The position numbers were made by a program, and so were the translations under genes. Of a stretch of 64,000 nucleotides of DNA, positions 1-9,600 are shown piece after piece. Source of the stretch: Methylobacterium sp. J-070 (lineage in GTDB: Bacteria; Pseudomonadota; Alphaproteobacteria; Rhizobiales; Beijerinckiaceae); assembly GCF_022829385.1 (NCBI RefSeq), contig NZ_JAKSXX010000053.1, positions 20,649-84,648 of the forward strand. Direction: 5' to 3'. Each line of letters starts with the position of its first letter. Position 1 is the stretch's first letter. Under the pieces are notes generated by a model that saw only the letters and a list, made by a program, of their open reading frames with translations, was not told the DNA's origin and made no database searches.

Positions 1-601
1 AGCTGTGCAGCAGGTTGAGCTGGCGGTAATCCACCATGGAGCGGATGCTCTGGGCGATCTGCCACTGCTCGCCGACCTGGGTGAAGTACTTGATCAGCCA
101 CTGCACCGGCAGGCCGCGCTGGACCTCGAAGTGGCTGTAGAGCCCGAGCTTGGCCTTCTCGATCACCTCGGTGGAGAGATCGGTGGCCACGATCTCGACC
201 TGCCAGCCGGAGAGCCGCGGCGCCGCCTCCTGCAGCAGCATCGCGAGCGAGTAGGGCTCCTGTCCGGTGGAGGAGGCCGCGCACCAGATCCGCAGCCGGC
301 GCCGGGCGGCGTTGCGCAGCAGCGCCTCCGGCAGGAGCGTGTCGCGGAACAGGTCGAACGGGATCCGGTCGCGGAAGAAGAAGGTCTCGTTCGTGGTCAT
401 CGCCTCGACGGCAGCCCGCTCGAGCGCGCCGTTCTGGCCGAGCTTGAGCGCCCCGATCAGGTCCCCGAGGCTCGCCATCCCGAAACGGCGGCAGATCGGG
501 GTCAGCCGGCTCTCCACGAGGTAGCGCTTCTCGGCGGTCAGCGCGAGGCCGGAGCGCTGCTTGAGGAAGCCGCGCAGGTATTCGAACTCGAGCTCGGTCA
601 T
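1..601 (-). CDS. cheR: CheR chemotaxis protein methyltransferase (C-terminus beyond window edge)
   Basis: SAM-dependent methyltransferase that methylates glutamates of chemoreceptors; cytoplasmic. About 200 N-terminal residues are in the window and the rest lies beyond base 1. The translated minus strand shows the all-alpha N-terminal domain (EFEYLRGFLKQRSG), then TTNETFFFRD and the SAM-binding segment IWCAASSTGQEPYSLAM, all typical of CheR. The ATG (599-601) overlaps the cheB stop by 4 bp (ATGA), so translation is probably coupled. It is the last visible gene of the cheA-cheW-cheY-cheB-cheR operon. The long plus-strand open frame over the same bases is a shadow. Confidence 0.93.
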   Translation of the reverse strand, partial: MTELEFEYLRGFLKQRSGLALTAEKRYLVESRLTPICRRFGMASLGDLIGALKLGQNGALERAAVEAMTTNETFFFRDRIPFDLFRDTLLPEALLRNAARRRLRIWCAASSTGQEPYSLAMLLQEAAPRLSGWQVEIVATDLSTEVIEKAKLGLYSHFEVQRGLPVQWLIKYFTQVGEQWQIAQSIRSMVDYRQLNLLHS

Positions 602-1791
602 GCCGGCTGACCCGTGATCATGGCGCGCAGCGCCGTCGCGAGCTCGGGGAGCGGCAGCACGGCCTCGGCGAGGCCGGCCCGGGCGACGCTGCCCGGCATG
701 CCCCAGACCGTGCTGGTGGCCTCGTCCTGGGCCAGAACCGGACCGCCGGCCTCGGTGAGCGCCCGGGCGCCGTGGGTGCCGTCCGATCCCATGCCGGTGA
801 GGATCACCGTCGCGGTGGCGGCCCCGAACACGACGGCGGCGTCCTTGAACAGCACGTCGACCGCGGGACGGCAGAAATTGACCGGCGGCCCGTCGGTGAG
901 CTTGATGACCGGGCCGTTCGGCCCGGCGGCGAGCCCCATATGGCGGCCGCCCGGGGCCACGTAGATGCGGCCCGGCTCGATCCGCTCCTCCGCCTTGCCT
1001 TCGGCCGCCTGAACGCCGGTGCGGGTGGTGAGATGCTCGGCGAACACCGCCGTGAAGATCGGCGGCATGTGCTGGACGATCAGGACCGGCAGGCGGCGCA
1101 GGGCCGCGGCGCCGATGCCCTCCAGCATCTCGCCGACCGCCCGCGGCCCCCCGGTGGACGAGCCGATCAGGAGCGCCCGGGGCTGGGTCCGGCTGCGGAC
1201 CTTCGGCCGCAGGGTGAACGGGGTCGCCGGGCGGGGCGAAGCCGGGGCCGGCTGGGCCGCCGGCGCCGGGACGGGCGCGACCGGATGGCCGCCGGGGGCG
1301 GAGACGGGCCGCCGCGTCTTGGCGCGGGCCGAGCCGAACACGCGGACGCGCTCGATCAGCTCGATCCGGAACGTGTCCGAGGTGGTGACGCCGCGGCTGC
1401 TCTCGGGCTTGGCGATGTAGTCCACCGCGCCGAGGGCGAGGCATTTCAGGGAGATGTCGGCGTTGCGGGTCGTCAGCGTCGACATCATGACGACCTGGAC
1501 GCTCGGGCTCATGGTGAGCATGCGCGGAAGCGCGGTCGTGCCGTCGAGCTCCGGCATCTCGATGTCGAGCAGGACGACGTCCGGGTCGTGCTTGGCCATC
1601 AGCTCCAGGGCGATCCGGCCGTTCGAGGCGGTGCCGACGAGCTCGAAGCCGGCCTCGCCGATCCAGCGGGCGACGAGGCCGCGCACCACGGCGGAATCGT
1701 CGGCCACCAGCACCCGGATCGCGGCGGCGGACGCGGTCGTGCTCTGGGTAGGCGTGGTGCGCAGCGGGGCGACCGCGGGACTCAGGGCCAT
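598..1791 (-). CDS. cheB: CheB chemotaxis response regulator, protein-glutamate methylesterase/deamidase
   Basis: Removes methyl groups from chemoreceptors (and deamidates them) when phosphorylated by CheA, giving adaptation opposite to CheR. Of 397 residues, about 25-145 are a receiver domain with the acidic pair DD31-32, phosphoacceptor Asp76 (LLDIEMP) and Lys128. A Pro/Ala-rich linker (about 160-200) leads to the methylesterase domain with GSSTGG (Ser212), QHMP (His241) and GMGSDG (Asp337), the expected catalytic triad. The N-terminal 20 residues before the receiver are Ser/Thr-rich, so a later start is possible, but none is better supported. cheY lies 73 bp upstream. Confidence 0.95.
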   Translation of the reverse strand: MALSPAVAPLRTTPTQSTTASAAAIRVLVADDSAVVRGLVARWIGEAGFELVGTASNGRIALELMAKHDPDVVLLDIEMPELDGTTALPRMLTMSPSVQVVMMSTLTTRNADISLKCLALGAVDYIAKPESSRGVTTSDTFRIELIERVRVFGSARAKTRRPVSAPGGHPVAPVPAPAAQPAPASPRPATPFTLRPKVRSRTQPRALLIGSSTGGPRAVGEMLEGIGAAALRRLPVLIVQHMPPIFTAVFAEHLTTRTGVQAAEGKAEERIEPGRIYVAPGGRHMGLAAGPNGPVIKLTDGPPVNFCRPAVDVLFKDAAVVFGAATATVILTGMGSDGTHGARALTEAGGPVLAQDEATSTVWGMPGSVARAGLAEAVLPLPELATALRAMITGQPA

Positions 1792-1864
1792 GATGCTTGC
1801 CTCGGATACGGGTCGCGTGTGCAGGGGGCGTCGAGATTCGGGGCGTCGAGATCGGAGCGCGGGG

Positions 1865-2257
1865 TCAGGCCGCGTCGGCGAGGAGGCCGACCTGCTCGAG
1901 CTTGGCCGTAAGGATGTCGCGGTCGAAGGGCTTCATGATGTACTCGTCCGCCCCCGCCCGGAGCGCCCGGGCGATGGCCCCGATGTCGTTCTCGGTGGTG
2001 CAGAACAGGACCTTCGGCACCTCGCCGCCCTCGCTGCGGCGCAGGGCCTGGAGGAACGCGTAGCCGTCCATGTTCGGCATGTTCCAGTCGAGCAGGATCG
2101 CGTCCGGCATGCCGGCCGCGCAGGCTTCGAGGGCGGCATTGCCGTCCTCGGCCTCGCTGACGTTCATGCCGAGGTCCTCGATGATCCGCCGGGCGACCTT
2201 CCGGATCACCGCGGAATCGTCCACCACGAGGCAGGTCGTCTGGTGCGGCGCTTTCAT
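1865..2257 (-). CDS. cheY: CheY-like single-domain chemotaxis response regulator
   Basis: Stand-alone receiver of 130 residues that takes phosphate from CheA and either binds the flagellar switch or acts as a phosphate sink. DD13-14, phosphoacceptor Asp57 (LLDWNMPNMDG), the Thr of FCTTEND and Lys of IMKPFD are all present. The ATG at 2255-2257 is preceded by GGGAGAGGGCG; an in-frame TTG five codons upstream overlaps the cheW stop but is a weaker start. It sits between cheW (11 bp gap) and cheB. Because CheA has its own receiver, it is unclear from sequence whether this CheY is the motor-binding protein. Confidence 0.92.
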   Translation of the reverse strand: MKAPHQTTCLVVDDSAVIRKVARRIIEDLGMNVSEAEDGNAALEACAAGMPDAILLDWNMPNMDGYAFLQALRRSEGGEVPKVLFCTTENDIGAIARALRAGADEYIMKPFDRDILTAKLEQVGLLADAA

Positions 2258-2268
2258 CGCCCTCTCCC

Positions 2269-2763
2269 TCAAGCCGCCTTGGCGCCGGCAGCCGTGAAGC
2301 CGAGGAGCGCGTCCACGTCGAGAATCACCAGGAGCCGCCCGTCGAGCCGGTGGACGCAGGTGGCGAGGTTGCGGAAGCGCGGATCCAGGTTGATCGGGAC
2401 CGCCTCGCGGCTGTCGGCGCCGAGCTTGAGCACCTCGCCGACGCCGTCGACCACGAGGGCGAAGGTCTCGCCGGCCTGCTCCAGGCCGATCGCCATCTTG
2501 GGGTCGACCTTGCCGTCCGCCGCGGCCTCGGCATCGGGCAGGCCCAGGCGGCGGCGCAGGCTCATGGCCGTCACCACGCGGCCGCGCAGGTTCAGGAGGC
2601 CGACGATCTCGGCGGGCGCCAGGGGCACCGGCGTCACGCCCGAGGGGACGAACACGTCGTGGACCCGCTCGATCGCCAGCCCGAACAGGGTCTCGCCGAC
2701 ATAGACCGTGACGAAGTCGTCGGTTGCACCGGTCTCGGCGCCGTTGGCATTGGCAGCCTGCAT
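2269..2763 (-). CDS. cheW: CheW chemotaxis coupling protein
   Basis: Scaffold that links chemoreceptor tips to CheA in the receptor array; no enzymatic role. The 164 residues form one CheW-like SH3 double-barrel domain: the start of the fold is VTVYVGETLFGLAIERVHDV, followed by LLNLRGRVVTAMSLRRRLGL, the segment most characteristic of CheW. The protein begins with an Asn/Ala-rich tail. The ATG is 45 bp downstream of cheA, in the same operon. Length and motif order match canonical CheW. Confidence 0.94.
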   Translation of the reverse strand: MQAANANGAETGATDDFVTVYVGETLFGLAIERVHDVFVPSGVTPVPLAPAEIVGLLNLRGRVVTAMSLRRRLGLPDAEAAADGKVDPKMAIGLEQAGETFALVVDGVGEVLKLGADSREAVPINLDPRFRNLATCVHRLDGRLLVILDVDALLGFTAAGAKAA

Positions 2764-2808
2764 CAGAACTCTCCGGATTCGATCGTCATAGGGCGGGCGG
2801 CGCGGGGA

Positions 2809-5523
2809 TCAGGCGGCTTTCGACACGGCGGCGGCGTTGATCTCGGCGAGCGCCGCGATCAGGCCGCTGCGGTCGAACTTCGCCACCAGATCGTTGATCG
2901 CCAGGGACCGGGCCCGCTCCACCGCGTCGGCACCGATCGCGCCGGTGAGGCCGATCACCGGGAGGCCCGCGAGCCGCGGCTCGGCGCGGCGCATCGCGGC
3001 GACCAGGTCGAAGCCGCTGCGGACCGGCATCTCCAGGTCGGTGACCACCACCTCGATCTGCGGGTCGGCCTGGAGGGTCGCCAGGGCCGCGTCGGCGCTC
3101 GCCGCGGTGACCACCCGGTAGCCCGCCGCCTTCAGCACGGGGCTCAGCATGTCGCGGAAGAACGCCGAGTCGTCGACCAGCAGGATCGTGGAGACCTGCT
3201 CGGGCCGCTTCATGCCGCGCGCCCAGTCGTCGTAGGCCAGGGGCAGGAAGTGAGCGATGTTGATGATGTCGGTGGCCCGGCCCCGCAGCACCGCCGAGCC
3301 GATCAGGTCCGAGCGCTCGGCCGCGATCTCGATGTCGAGGCGCTCCTCGACGATGTCGACGATCTCGTCGACCACGAGGCCCATGGCGCGCTCGCCGTCG
3401 GAGAACACCACCAGCGCCTGGGTGCCCTCCGACTTGATCGTGATCGCCGGGTCGGCCGGGACCAGGGGCATCAGGCGCCCGCGGTACTGGATCAGCGCGC
3501 GGCCGCCGAGCCACTCCACCTTGGCGCACTCGATCTCCTCGAGGCGCGTGACCAGCGAGAGCGGCACCGCCTTGAAGCTGCCCTGACCGCCCTTGAACAC
3601 CAGGAGGGTGGTCTTGGCGTCGGCCACCTCGGTCTCCTCGTCGACGTCGGATTCCGCGTGGCCGCCGCTGCCCTGGATCCCCTGCGCCACCTGCCGCGCC
3701 ACCCCGTTGGGATCGACGATCAGCACCACGGCGCCGTCGCCCAGGATGGTGTTGCCGGCAAACATCGGGATGTGCCGGAGCTTCACCGACATCGGCTTCA
3801 CGACGATCTCCTCCGTGTGGAAGACCTCGTCGACGAGGATGCCGAAGCGCTCGCGCCCGACCTGGGCGACCACCACGAAGCCCGCCTGCTCGGTCTCCGC
3901 GCCCGCGGCCGCCTGCCCGAGCAGGCCGGTGAGCGACACGATCGGCAGCAGCCGCTCGCGCAGGCGCAGCACCGGCGCGCCGTTGATCCGCTCGACCCGC
4001 TGGGCCCCGGCATCGACCCGCACCAATTCCAGCACCGCCACCTGCGGCAGGGCGAAGCGGTGCTCGCCGGCGCGCACGATCAGCGCCGCCACGATGGCCA
4101 GCGTCAGCGGGATCTTGATGGTGAAGGTGGTCCCGCGGCCCGCCGTGGTGGCGATGTCGATCAGGCCGCCGATGGTCTCGATGTTGGTCTTGACCACGTC
4201 CATGCCGACGCCGCGGCCCGACACCGAGGTGACCGCCGCCGCCGTCGAGAACCCGGCGTCGAAGATGAACTTGGCGACCTGCGCGTCGGTCATCCGGTCG
4301 ACGTCGGCCTGAGACGCGATCCCGCGCTCCACCGCCTTCTTGCGGATCGCCGCGAGGTTCAGCCCCTTGCCGTCGTCGGCGATCTCGATCGTGATCGTGC
4401 CGCCCTCGTGGTAGGCGGCCAGCCGGATCGTGCCGCGGGCGGGCTTGCCCGCCGCCACGCGATCGGCGGTCGATTCGAGGCCGTGATCCGCGGAGTTGCG
4501 GACCATGTGGGTCAGCGGGTCCTTGATCACCTCGAGGACCTGCCGGTCCAGCTCGGTCTCGGCGCCGACCATCACGAGCTCGATCTGCTTGCCCAGCTCG
4601 GCCGAGAGGTCGCGCACCACGCGCGGCAGCTTCTGCCACGCGTTGCCGATCGGCTGCATGCGCGTCTTCATCACGCCGTCCTGCAGCTCGGCCGTGACGT
4701 GGGACAGGCGCTGCAGCGGGACCTTGTAGCTCGAATCCTCGTGCCGGCGGGCGATCTCCAGGAGCTGGTTGCGGGTCAGCACCAGCTCCGAGACCATGGT
4801 CATCAGGTGCTCGAGGGTGTCGACGCTCACCCGGATGGTCTGGTTCTTGGTGGCGGCGGCGGTCGCCTCGCCGTTCTCGGACCCTTCAGCCTTCTCGGCG
4901 CGCGCCGGCTCGGCCTCGCCGGGGGCGGGCTCGGCCCGGATCGCGGCCTTCGGCGCCTCGTGCACCGCCGCCTGGATCGGCGCCGGGGGCGGCGCGGCGA
5001 AGTCCGATTCGTCCGGCCCCGCGGCGGCCAGGAACGCGGCCTCCAGATCCTCGAGGGACACTTCGCCGGGCTTCAGCTCGCGGACCACCGGGTCGGGCAG
5101 CACGATCTCGGGCGCCGGCGGGGGCGCGGCGGCCGGCATCGGCGCCCCGGACCCTTCGGCCATGCGCTCCAGGGCGGAGATCAGGTCATCGTCCGAGCCC
5201 GCCGGCTCCGTGCCGGTGGCTTCCAGATCGGCGAGAATCGCCTTGAGCCGGTCCAGGGTCAGGAGAATCAGCGTGACCGAGGCCGAGGTCGCCGGCAGCC
5301 CGTCGCGGAAGCGGCCCATCAAGGTTTCGGCGGCATGCGCCAAGGCTTCCAGACGGGGAAGACCGAGGAAACCACAGGTTCCCTTGATGGTGTGCACTAA
5401 ACGGAAGATGTTCCGCAGGATCGTCTCGTTATTCGGATCCTGTTCGAACCGAACGAGCTCTGCATCAACCGTGTCGAGATGCTCCCCGCTCTCGGTCAGA
5501 AACTCGCGAAGCAGGTCGTCCAT
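2809..5523 (-). CDS. cheA: CheA hybrid chemotaxis histidine kinase with C-terminal receiver domain
   Basis: Receptor-controlled kinase that autophosphorylates and passes phosphate to CheY and CheB. The 904 residues hold, in order: an HPt domain with His44 (LVHTIKGTCGF); a Pro/Ala/Glu-rich linker; a dimerisation helix pair around 235-300; an HATPase domain with N box (NSADHGLE), G1 (DDGKGL) and G2 (GRGVGMDVVK); a CheW-like domain; a second degenerate CheW-like segment (about 640-760); and a receiver at about 780-904 with Asp829 (VVVTDLEMP). Most CheA proteins lack the receiver and have one CheW-like domain. No P2 domain is obvious. It is the first gene of the che operon, 104 bp downstream of chpT. 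Confidence 0.95.
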   Translation of the reverse strand: MDDLLREFLTESGEHLDTVDAELVRFEQDPNNETILRNIFRLVHTIKGTCGFLGLPRLEALAHAAETLMGRFRDGLPATSASVTLILLTLDRLKAILADLEATGTEPAGSDDDLISALERMAEGSGAPMPAAAPPPAPEIVLPDPVVRELKPGEVSLEDLEAAFLAAAGPDESDFAAPPPAPIQAAVHEAPKAAIRAEPAPGEAEPARAEKAEGSENGEATAAATKNQTIRVSVDTLEHLMTMVSELVLTRNQLLEIARRHEDSSYKVPLQRLSHVTAELQDGVMKTRMQPIGNAWQKLPRVVRDLSAELGKQIELVMVGAETELDRQVLEVIKDPLTHMVRNSADHGLESTADRVAAGKPARGTIRLAAYHEGGTITIEIADDGKGLNLAAIRKKAVERGIASQADVDRMTDAQVAKFIFDAGFSTAAAVTSVSGRGVGMDVVKTNIETIGGLIDIATTAGRGTTFTIKIPLTLAIVAALIVRAGEHRFALPQVAVLELVRVDAGAQRVERINGAPVLRLRERLLPIVSLTGLLGQAAAGAETEQAGFVVVAQVGRERFGILVDEVFHTEEIVVKPMSVKLRHIPMFAGNTILGDGAVVLIVDPNGVARQVAQGIQGSGGHAESDVDEETEVADAKTTLLVFKGGQGSFKAVPLSLVTRLEEIECAKVEWLGGRALIQYRGRLMPLVPADPAITIKSEGTQALVVFSDGERAMGLVVDEIVDIVEERLDIEIAAERSDLIGSAVLRGRATDIINIAHFLPLAYDDWARGMKRPEQVSTILLVDDSAFFRDMLSPVLKAAGYRVVTAASADAALATLQADPQIEVVVTDLEMPVRSGFDLVAAMRRAEPRLAGLPVIGLTGAIGADAVERARSLAINDLVAKFDRSGLIAALAEINAAAVSKAA

Positions 5524-5570
5524 AAGCGCTACTCGTTACGCGGGGAAGGTCTCGCGCAACCTACTTACTC

Positions 5571-5609
5571 GCGCGGGGTTAGGGAAGCGTTTCCGTCCCG
5601 TCCCCGCGC
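5571..5609. terminator. GC-rich hairpin between chpT and cheA
   Basis: GCGCGGGG (5571-5578) pairs with CCCCGCGC (5602-5609) and the loop can fold further (GGGA/TCCC). It lies 20-60 bp after the chpT stop on the minus strand. There is no T-run on the minus-strand side, so it could attenuate or punctuate chpT-cheA transcription rather than be a full intrinsic terminator. Confidence 0.35.
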
Positions 5610-5627
5610 CGGAGATTTCCAGGATTT

Positions 5628-6374
5628 TTACGCGCCGGTGGTGTCCGAAGCCTCTCCATCGGCCGCATCGGCGGCCGCGATCACTGTCGGGACGGCCCGG
5701 ATGGTCACTTCATCATCCTGGATGGCGAATCGAACATCCATGGCGGCGGCCCGCGCCACGAGGCCGGCGTAGAACGGCAGGATGGCGTGGGCATCGACGG
5801 TGCCGCTCTCGGGCCGGCCGGCCATGAGTTCCTCCACGTGGGGGGGAATGCGGGCATGGGAGCCCTTGGCCCTGAACACGAAGGTGGGCGCCTCGGCCTC
5901 GCCCGTGACGGCGACGTCGATGACGCCGCCCCGCGGGATCGCCGAGGTCGCGATCATGACGAGGTTCAGCAGGAGCTTGACCTTGTTCTTGGGGAACAGG
6001 GCCTGCGGCGCGCTCCAGGTCAGCTTGGTCTTGTCGTCGGAGAACATCCCCTTGGCGACGCCCTCGGCATCGGCGAGGTCGATGGAGGCGCCGGCCGATC
6101 CCGCCGCCCCGAAGGCGATCCGGGCGAATTTCAGCCGCGCCGAGGCCTGGCGGGCGCTCTTGCCGATGAGTTCCAGCGCGAAGGTCCGCATCGATTCGTC
6201 CTGGTCGTCCTCCAGGACTTCGAGACCGTTCACGATGGCGCCGACGGGACTGATCACGTCGTGGCAGACGCGCGAGCAGAGCAGGGCCGCGAGATCGAGG
6301 CCGTCGAGGTTCAGGATCGGCGAGTTCGGGGACGACGGGGAGTTCGGGGACGACATGGAGTTCGGGGACGACAT
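5628..6374 (-). CDS. chpT: ChpT-family histidine phosphotransferase
   Basis: In Caulobacter and relatives ChpT relays phosphate from hybrid kinase CckA to CtrA and CpdR, controlling cell cycle and flagellar genes. The 248 residues carry the helical H-box CSRVCHDVISPVGAIVNGLE (His38) and a degenerate HATPase-like C-terminal domain without ATP-binding boxes, as in ChpT. The ATG at 6372-6374 is preceded by GGAG six bases upstream; a longer reading frame upstream is unsupported. The N-terminus is an Asn/Pro/Ser tract made of three near-copies of SSPNS(P/M), encoded by an imperfect 18-bp tandem repeat at about 6324-6374. It lies upstream of cheA on the same strand, but a 104-bp gap with a hairpin separates them. 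Confidence 0.88.
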   Translation of the reverse strand: MSSPNSMSSPNSPSSPNSPILNLDGLDLAALLCSRVCHDVISPVGAIVNGLEVLEDDQDESMRTFALELIGKSARQASARLKFARIAFGAAGSAGASIDLADAEGVAKGMFSDDKTKLTWSAPQALFPKNKVKLLLNLVMIATSAIPRGGVIDVAVTGEAEAPTFVFRAKGSHARIPPHVEELMAGRPESGTVDAHAILPFYAGLVARAAAMDVRFAIQDDEVTIRAVPTVIAAADAADGEASDTTGA

Positions 6375-6688
6375 GGGGCGCTCCGGGCGGGCGGATCTGG
6401 GTTCGGACGTCTGCGGGCGGGGATCCCGACTGGGCTGCCGGTTCCCGGCCGCCCGATCCGGCGATGGGATCGCCCGGAGAGATGTGCGCGGCCTGCAGGC
6501 CAGACCGGGGGCGACGGCCGGTCCGCACGGATAGACGCCACGTTCGGCTTTGAAAAGCGTTACCGGGATCGATGCGGCGCCGGGACGGCGGCCGATTCGG
6601 GCGGATCCGCCGTCCCGGGCGGGTCCGGACGGACGCGGGCCGGATCGGCTATCATGTGGTCCCTCAGCGAGCGGAGCGAGGCAATCCG
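6375..6688. other. Divergent intergenic region chpT / glnE
   Basis: 314 bp separating the diverging chpT and glnE starts. It must carry both promoters, but no convincing -35/-10 pair or operator is visible. A short inverted repeat GCTTT-GA-AAAGC lies near 6547. Open frames crossing it on both strands are GC-driven shadows. Confidence 0.5.
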
Positions 6689-9600
6689 GTGCACCCGGCC
6701 CCAACCCTGCGCGACAGCCTGAACCCCCGCCCGAGGCTCGCCGACCCGGACGCCGCGCGGGCCCGGCTCGCCGAGATCGCGCCCGCCTTCCCGGCGGGCT
6801 TCCTCACGCCCGCCTGCCGCGACCTGCTGCTCGGCCTCGCCGACCATTCGCCCTTCCTCTGGCAGGCCGTCCGCCGGTCGCCGGACCGCCTCGTCGCCCT
6901 GCTGGAGCAGCCGCCGGACGCGGCCAGCCGAGACATCATCGCGCGGCAGCGCGCGGTCGGGGCGTCCTGCGGGGCAAATCCCGACCTCGCCGAGGTCGGC
7001 CGCCGGCTGCGCGGCAACCGGGAGGCGCACGCCCTCCTGGTCGCCCTGGCGGATCTCGGCGGCTGCTGGGACCTCGATACGGTGGTCGAGGCGCTGTCCG
7101 CCTTCGCCGACGCCTCCGTGAGCGCCGCCACCGAGGCGCTGCTCCGGCAGGGCATGGCGGCCGGGCGCTTCACGCCGCCGGATCCGGACAGGCCGCAGGA
7201 CGGGTCCGGGCTGATCGTCCTGGGGCTGGGCAAGCTCGGCGGCTGCGAGCTGAACTATTCGAGCGACATCGACCTCGTCGTCTTCTACGAGGCCGGGCCC
7301 GCCGCGGCCGCGACGGGCGGGGATCCGAAGCCGTTCTTCGTCAAGCTCACGCAGGGCTTGGCGAAGCTCCTGTCCGACCGGACCGCGGACGGCTACGTCC
7401 ACCGCGTCGACTACAGGCTCCGGCCCGACCCGGGCTCCACCGCGGTGGCGCTCTCCACCGGCTTCGCCTTCGACTACTACCAGACGCTCGGCCAGAACTG
7501 GGAGCGGGCGGCCTTCATCAAGGCCCGGCCGATCGCCGGCGACATCCCGGCCGGCACGGCGTTCCTGGCTGAACTCGCGCCGTTCATCTGGCGGCGGCAC
7601 TTCGACTTTCCGGCCATCGCCGAGATCCACGCCCTGAAGCGGCAGATCCACCTGGTCCGCGGACACGAGACCGTCGCGGTCGCCGGCCACGACATCAAGA
7701 TCGGCCGCGGCGGCATCCGGGAGATCGAGTTCTTCGTCCAGACGCAGCAGCTCGTCTTCGGCGGCCGCCAACCGGCCCTGCGGGGCCGGCGCACCGTCGC
7801 GATGCTCGCCGGCCTCGTGGCGGAGGGCTGGATCGACGAGCGCGCCCGGGACGAGCTGACCGCGGCCTACGACTTCCTGCGCACCCTCGAGCACCGGGTC
7901 CAGATGGTCCGGGACGAGCAGACCCAGCGCCTGCCCGCCGGGACTGAGGCGCTGACCGCGCTCGCGCTGTTCTCGGGCTTCCCGGATCTGGCGGCGTTCG
8001 AGGCGGCGCTGCTTCACCAGGCCGGGCGGGTCCAGGCCCATTACGCCCTGCTGTTCGAGGCCGAGGCGGCCGCGGACGACGCGCTCGTCTTCGGCGAGAC
8101 CGAACCCGAGCCCGCGACCCTGGCGCGGCTCGGCGCCTTCGGATTCAGCGATCCGGCGCGGGCCTGGGAGACCGTGCAGGGCTGGCACCTCGGGCGGCGC
8201 CCGGCGCTGCGGACCGGCCGGGCGCGGGAGATCCTCGCCGAGATGCTCCCCGCCCTGCTGCGGGCGCTGGGTGGCACCGCCGACCCGGACGGGGCGCTCC
8301 TGACCCTCGACCGCGCCTTCGCGCGGATGCCCGCCCTGGCCGAACTCCTCGCGATCCTGCGCTCGCACGAGCGCCTGCGCCTACTCTTCGCCGACATCCT
8401 GGGGACCGCGCCGCGCCTCGCCGACACGGTGGGCTTGAGCCCGCACGTCCTCGACACCGTGCTCGACGCGGATTTCGTGACGCCGGCCACGGACCCCGCC
8501 GAGCTCGGCGCCCAGTACCGGAGGCTGGTGGGACAGCCGGCCAGCCACGAGGACGTCCTCGACCGCTGCAGGGACGCCACGCGGCAGCTGACCTTCGTCA
8601 CGGGCGCGCGCCTCCTGTCGGGAATCCTCACGCCGCGCCAGGCCGGGGAAGCCTACACGGCCATCGCCGAGGCGACCGTGGCCCTGAGCCTGGAGGCGGA
8701 GGAACGCCGGTTCGCCCGGGACCACGGCGCGGTGCCGAAGGGACGGTGCTGCGTCCTGGCGCTGGGCCGGCTCGGATCCCGGCAGCTCAGCGCGGAATCC
8801 GACCTCGACCTCGTGTTCCTCTACGATTTCGATCCCGAGAACCGCACGAGCGACGGCCCGCGCCCCCTCGACGCCGTGGTAGCCTACAACCGGCTGGCGC
8901 AGCGCCTCTTCGCGGCGCTCACCACCGCCACCCGGCGCGGCCGGCTCTACGCGGTCGACCTGCGGCTGCGGCCCTACGGCAGCCACAGCCCGCCCGCCGT
9001 GCAGCTCAGCGGCTTCGCCGGCTATCACCGGAACGAGGCGGAGCTCTGGGAGCACATGGCGCTCGTCCGTGCCCGGGTGGTGGCCGGCGACGCCACCCTG
9101 GGGGCGGAGGTCGCGGCGGTGATCGCCGGGGTGCTCGGGCGCCCGCGCGATCCTGCCGCCGTCTGCGCCGAGGCGGGGGCGATGCGCGCCCTGGTCGCCC
9201 GCGAGCGCGGCCATGGCGGTCCCAGCGACCTGAAGCTCGCGCCGGGCGCGCTGTTCGATCTCGACTTCCTAGCCCAGGCCCTCGTGCTGAGCCACGCCCG
9301 CGACTGGCCCGCCTGCATCGGCCTCGGCGCGGAGCCGGTCTTCCGGGGGGCCGCGGCGCGCGGCCTGCTGCCGGAGGCGACCGCCGGATCCCTCGCCGAG
9401 ACCTACGGGTTCCTCGATGCGGTCTACCAGTGGCAGCGGCTCGTGACGGCGGACCCCGCCGCCGCACCCTCCGAGACCGCGGCCCGGCAGATCGCCAAGG
9501 CCGTGGGCCTGCCGGACGCCCGCAGCCTCGCGGCGGAGCTGCGCCGCCACCGGCGCCGGAGCCAGGCCCTGCTCGCCCGGATCCGGCGCGGGGTGAGAAC

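Noticed and set aside
5..610. 201-residue plus-strand open frame opposite cheR
   Set aside because: It is the antisense shadow of cheR; the minus-strand translation shows clear CheR motifs.
2350..5400. Plus-strand 1016-residue open frame over cheA
   Set aside because: Asp/His/Arg-rich translation without any motif; it mirrors cheA codon bias in a GC-rich genome.
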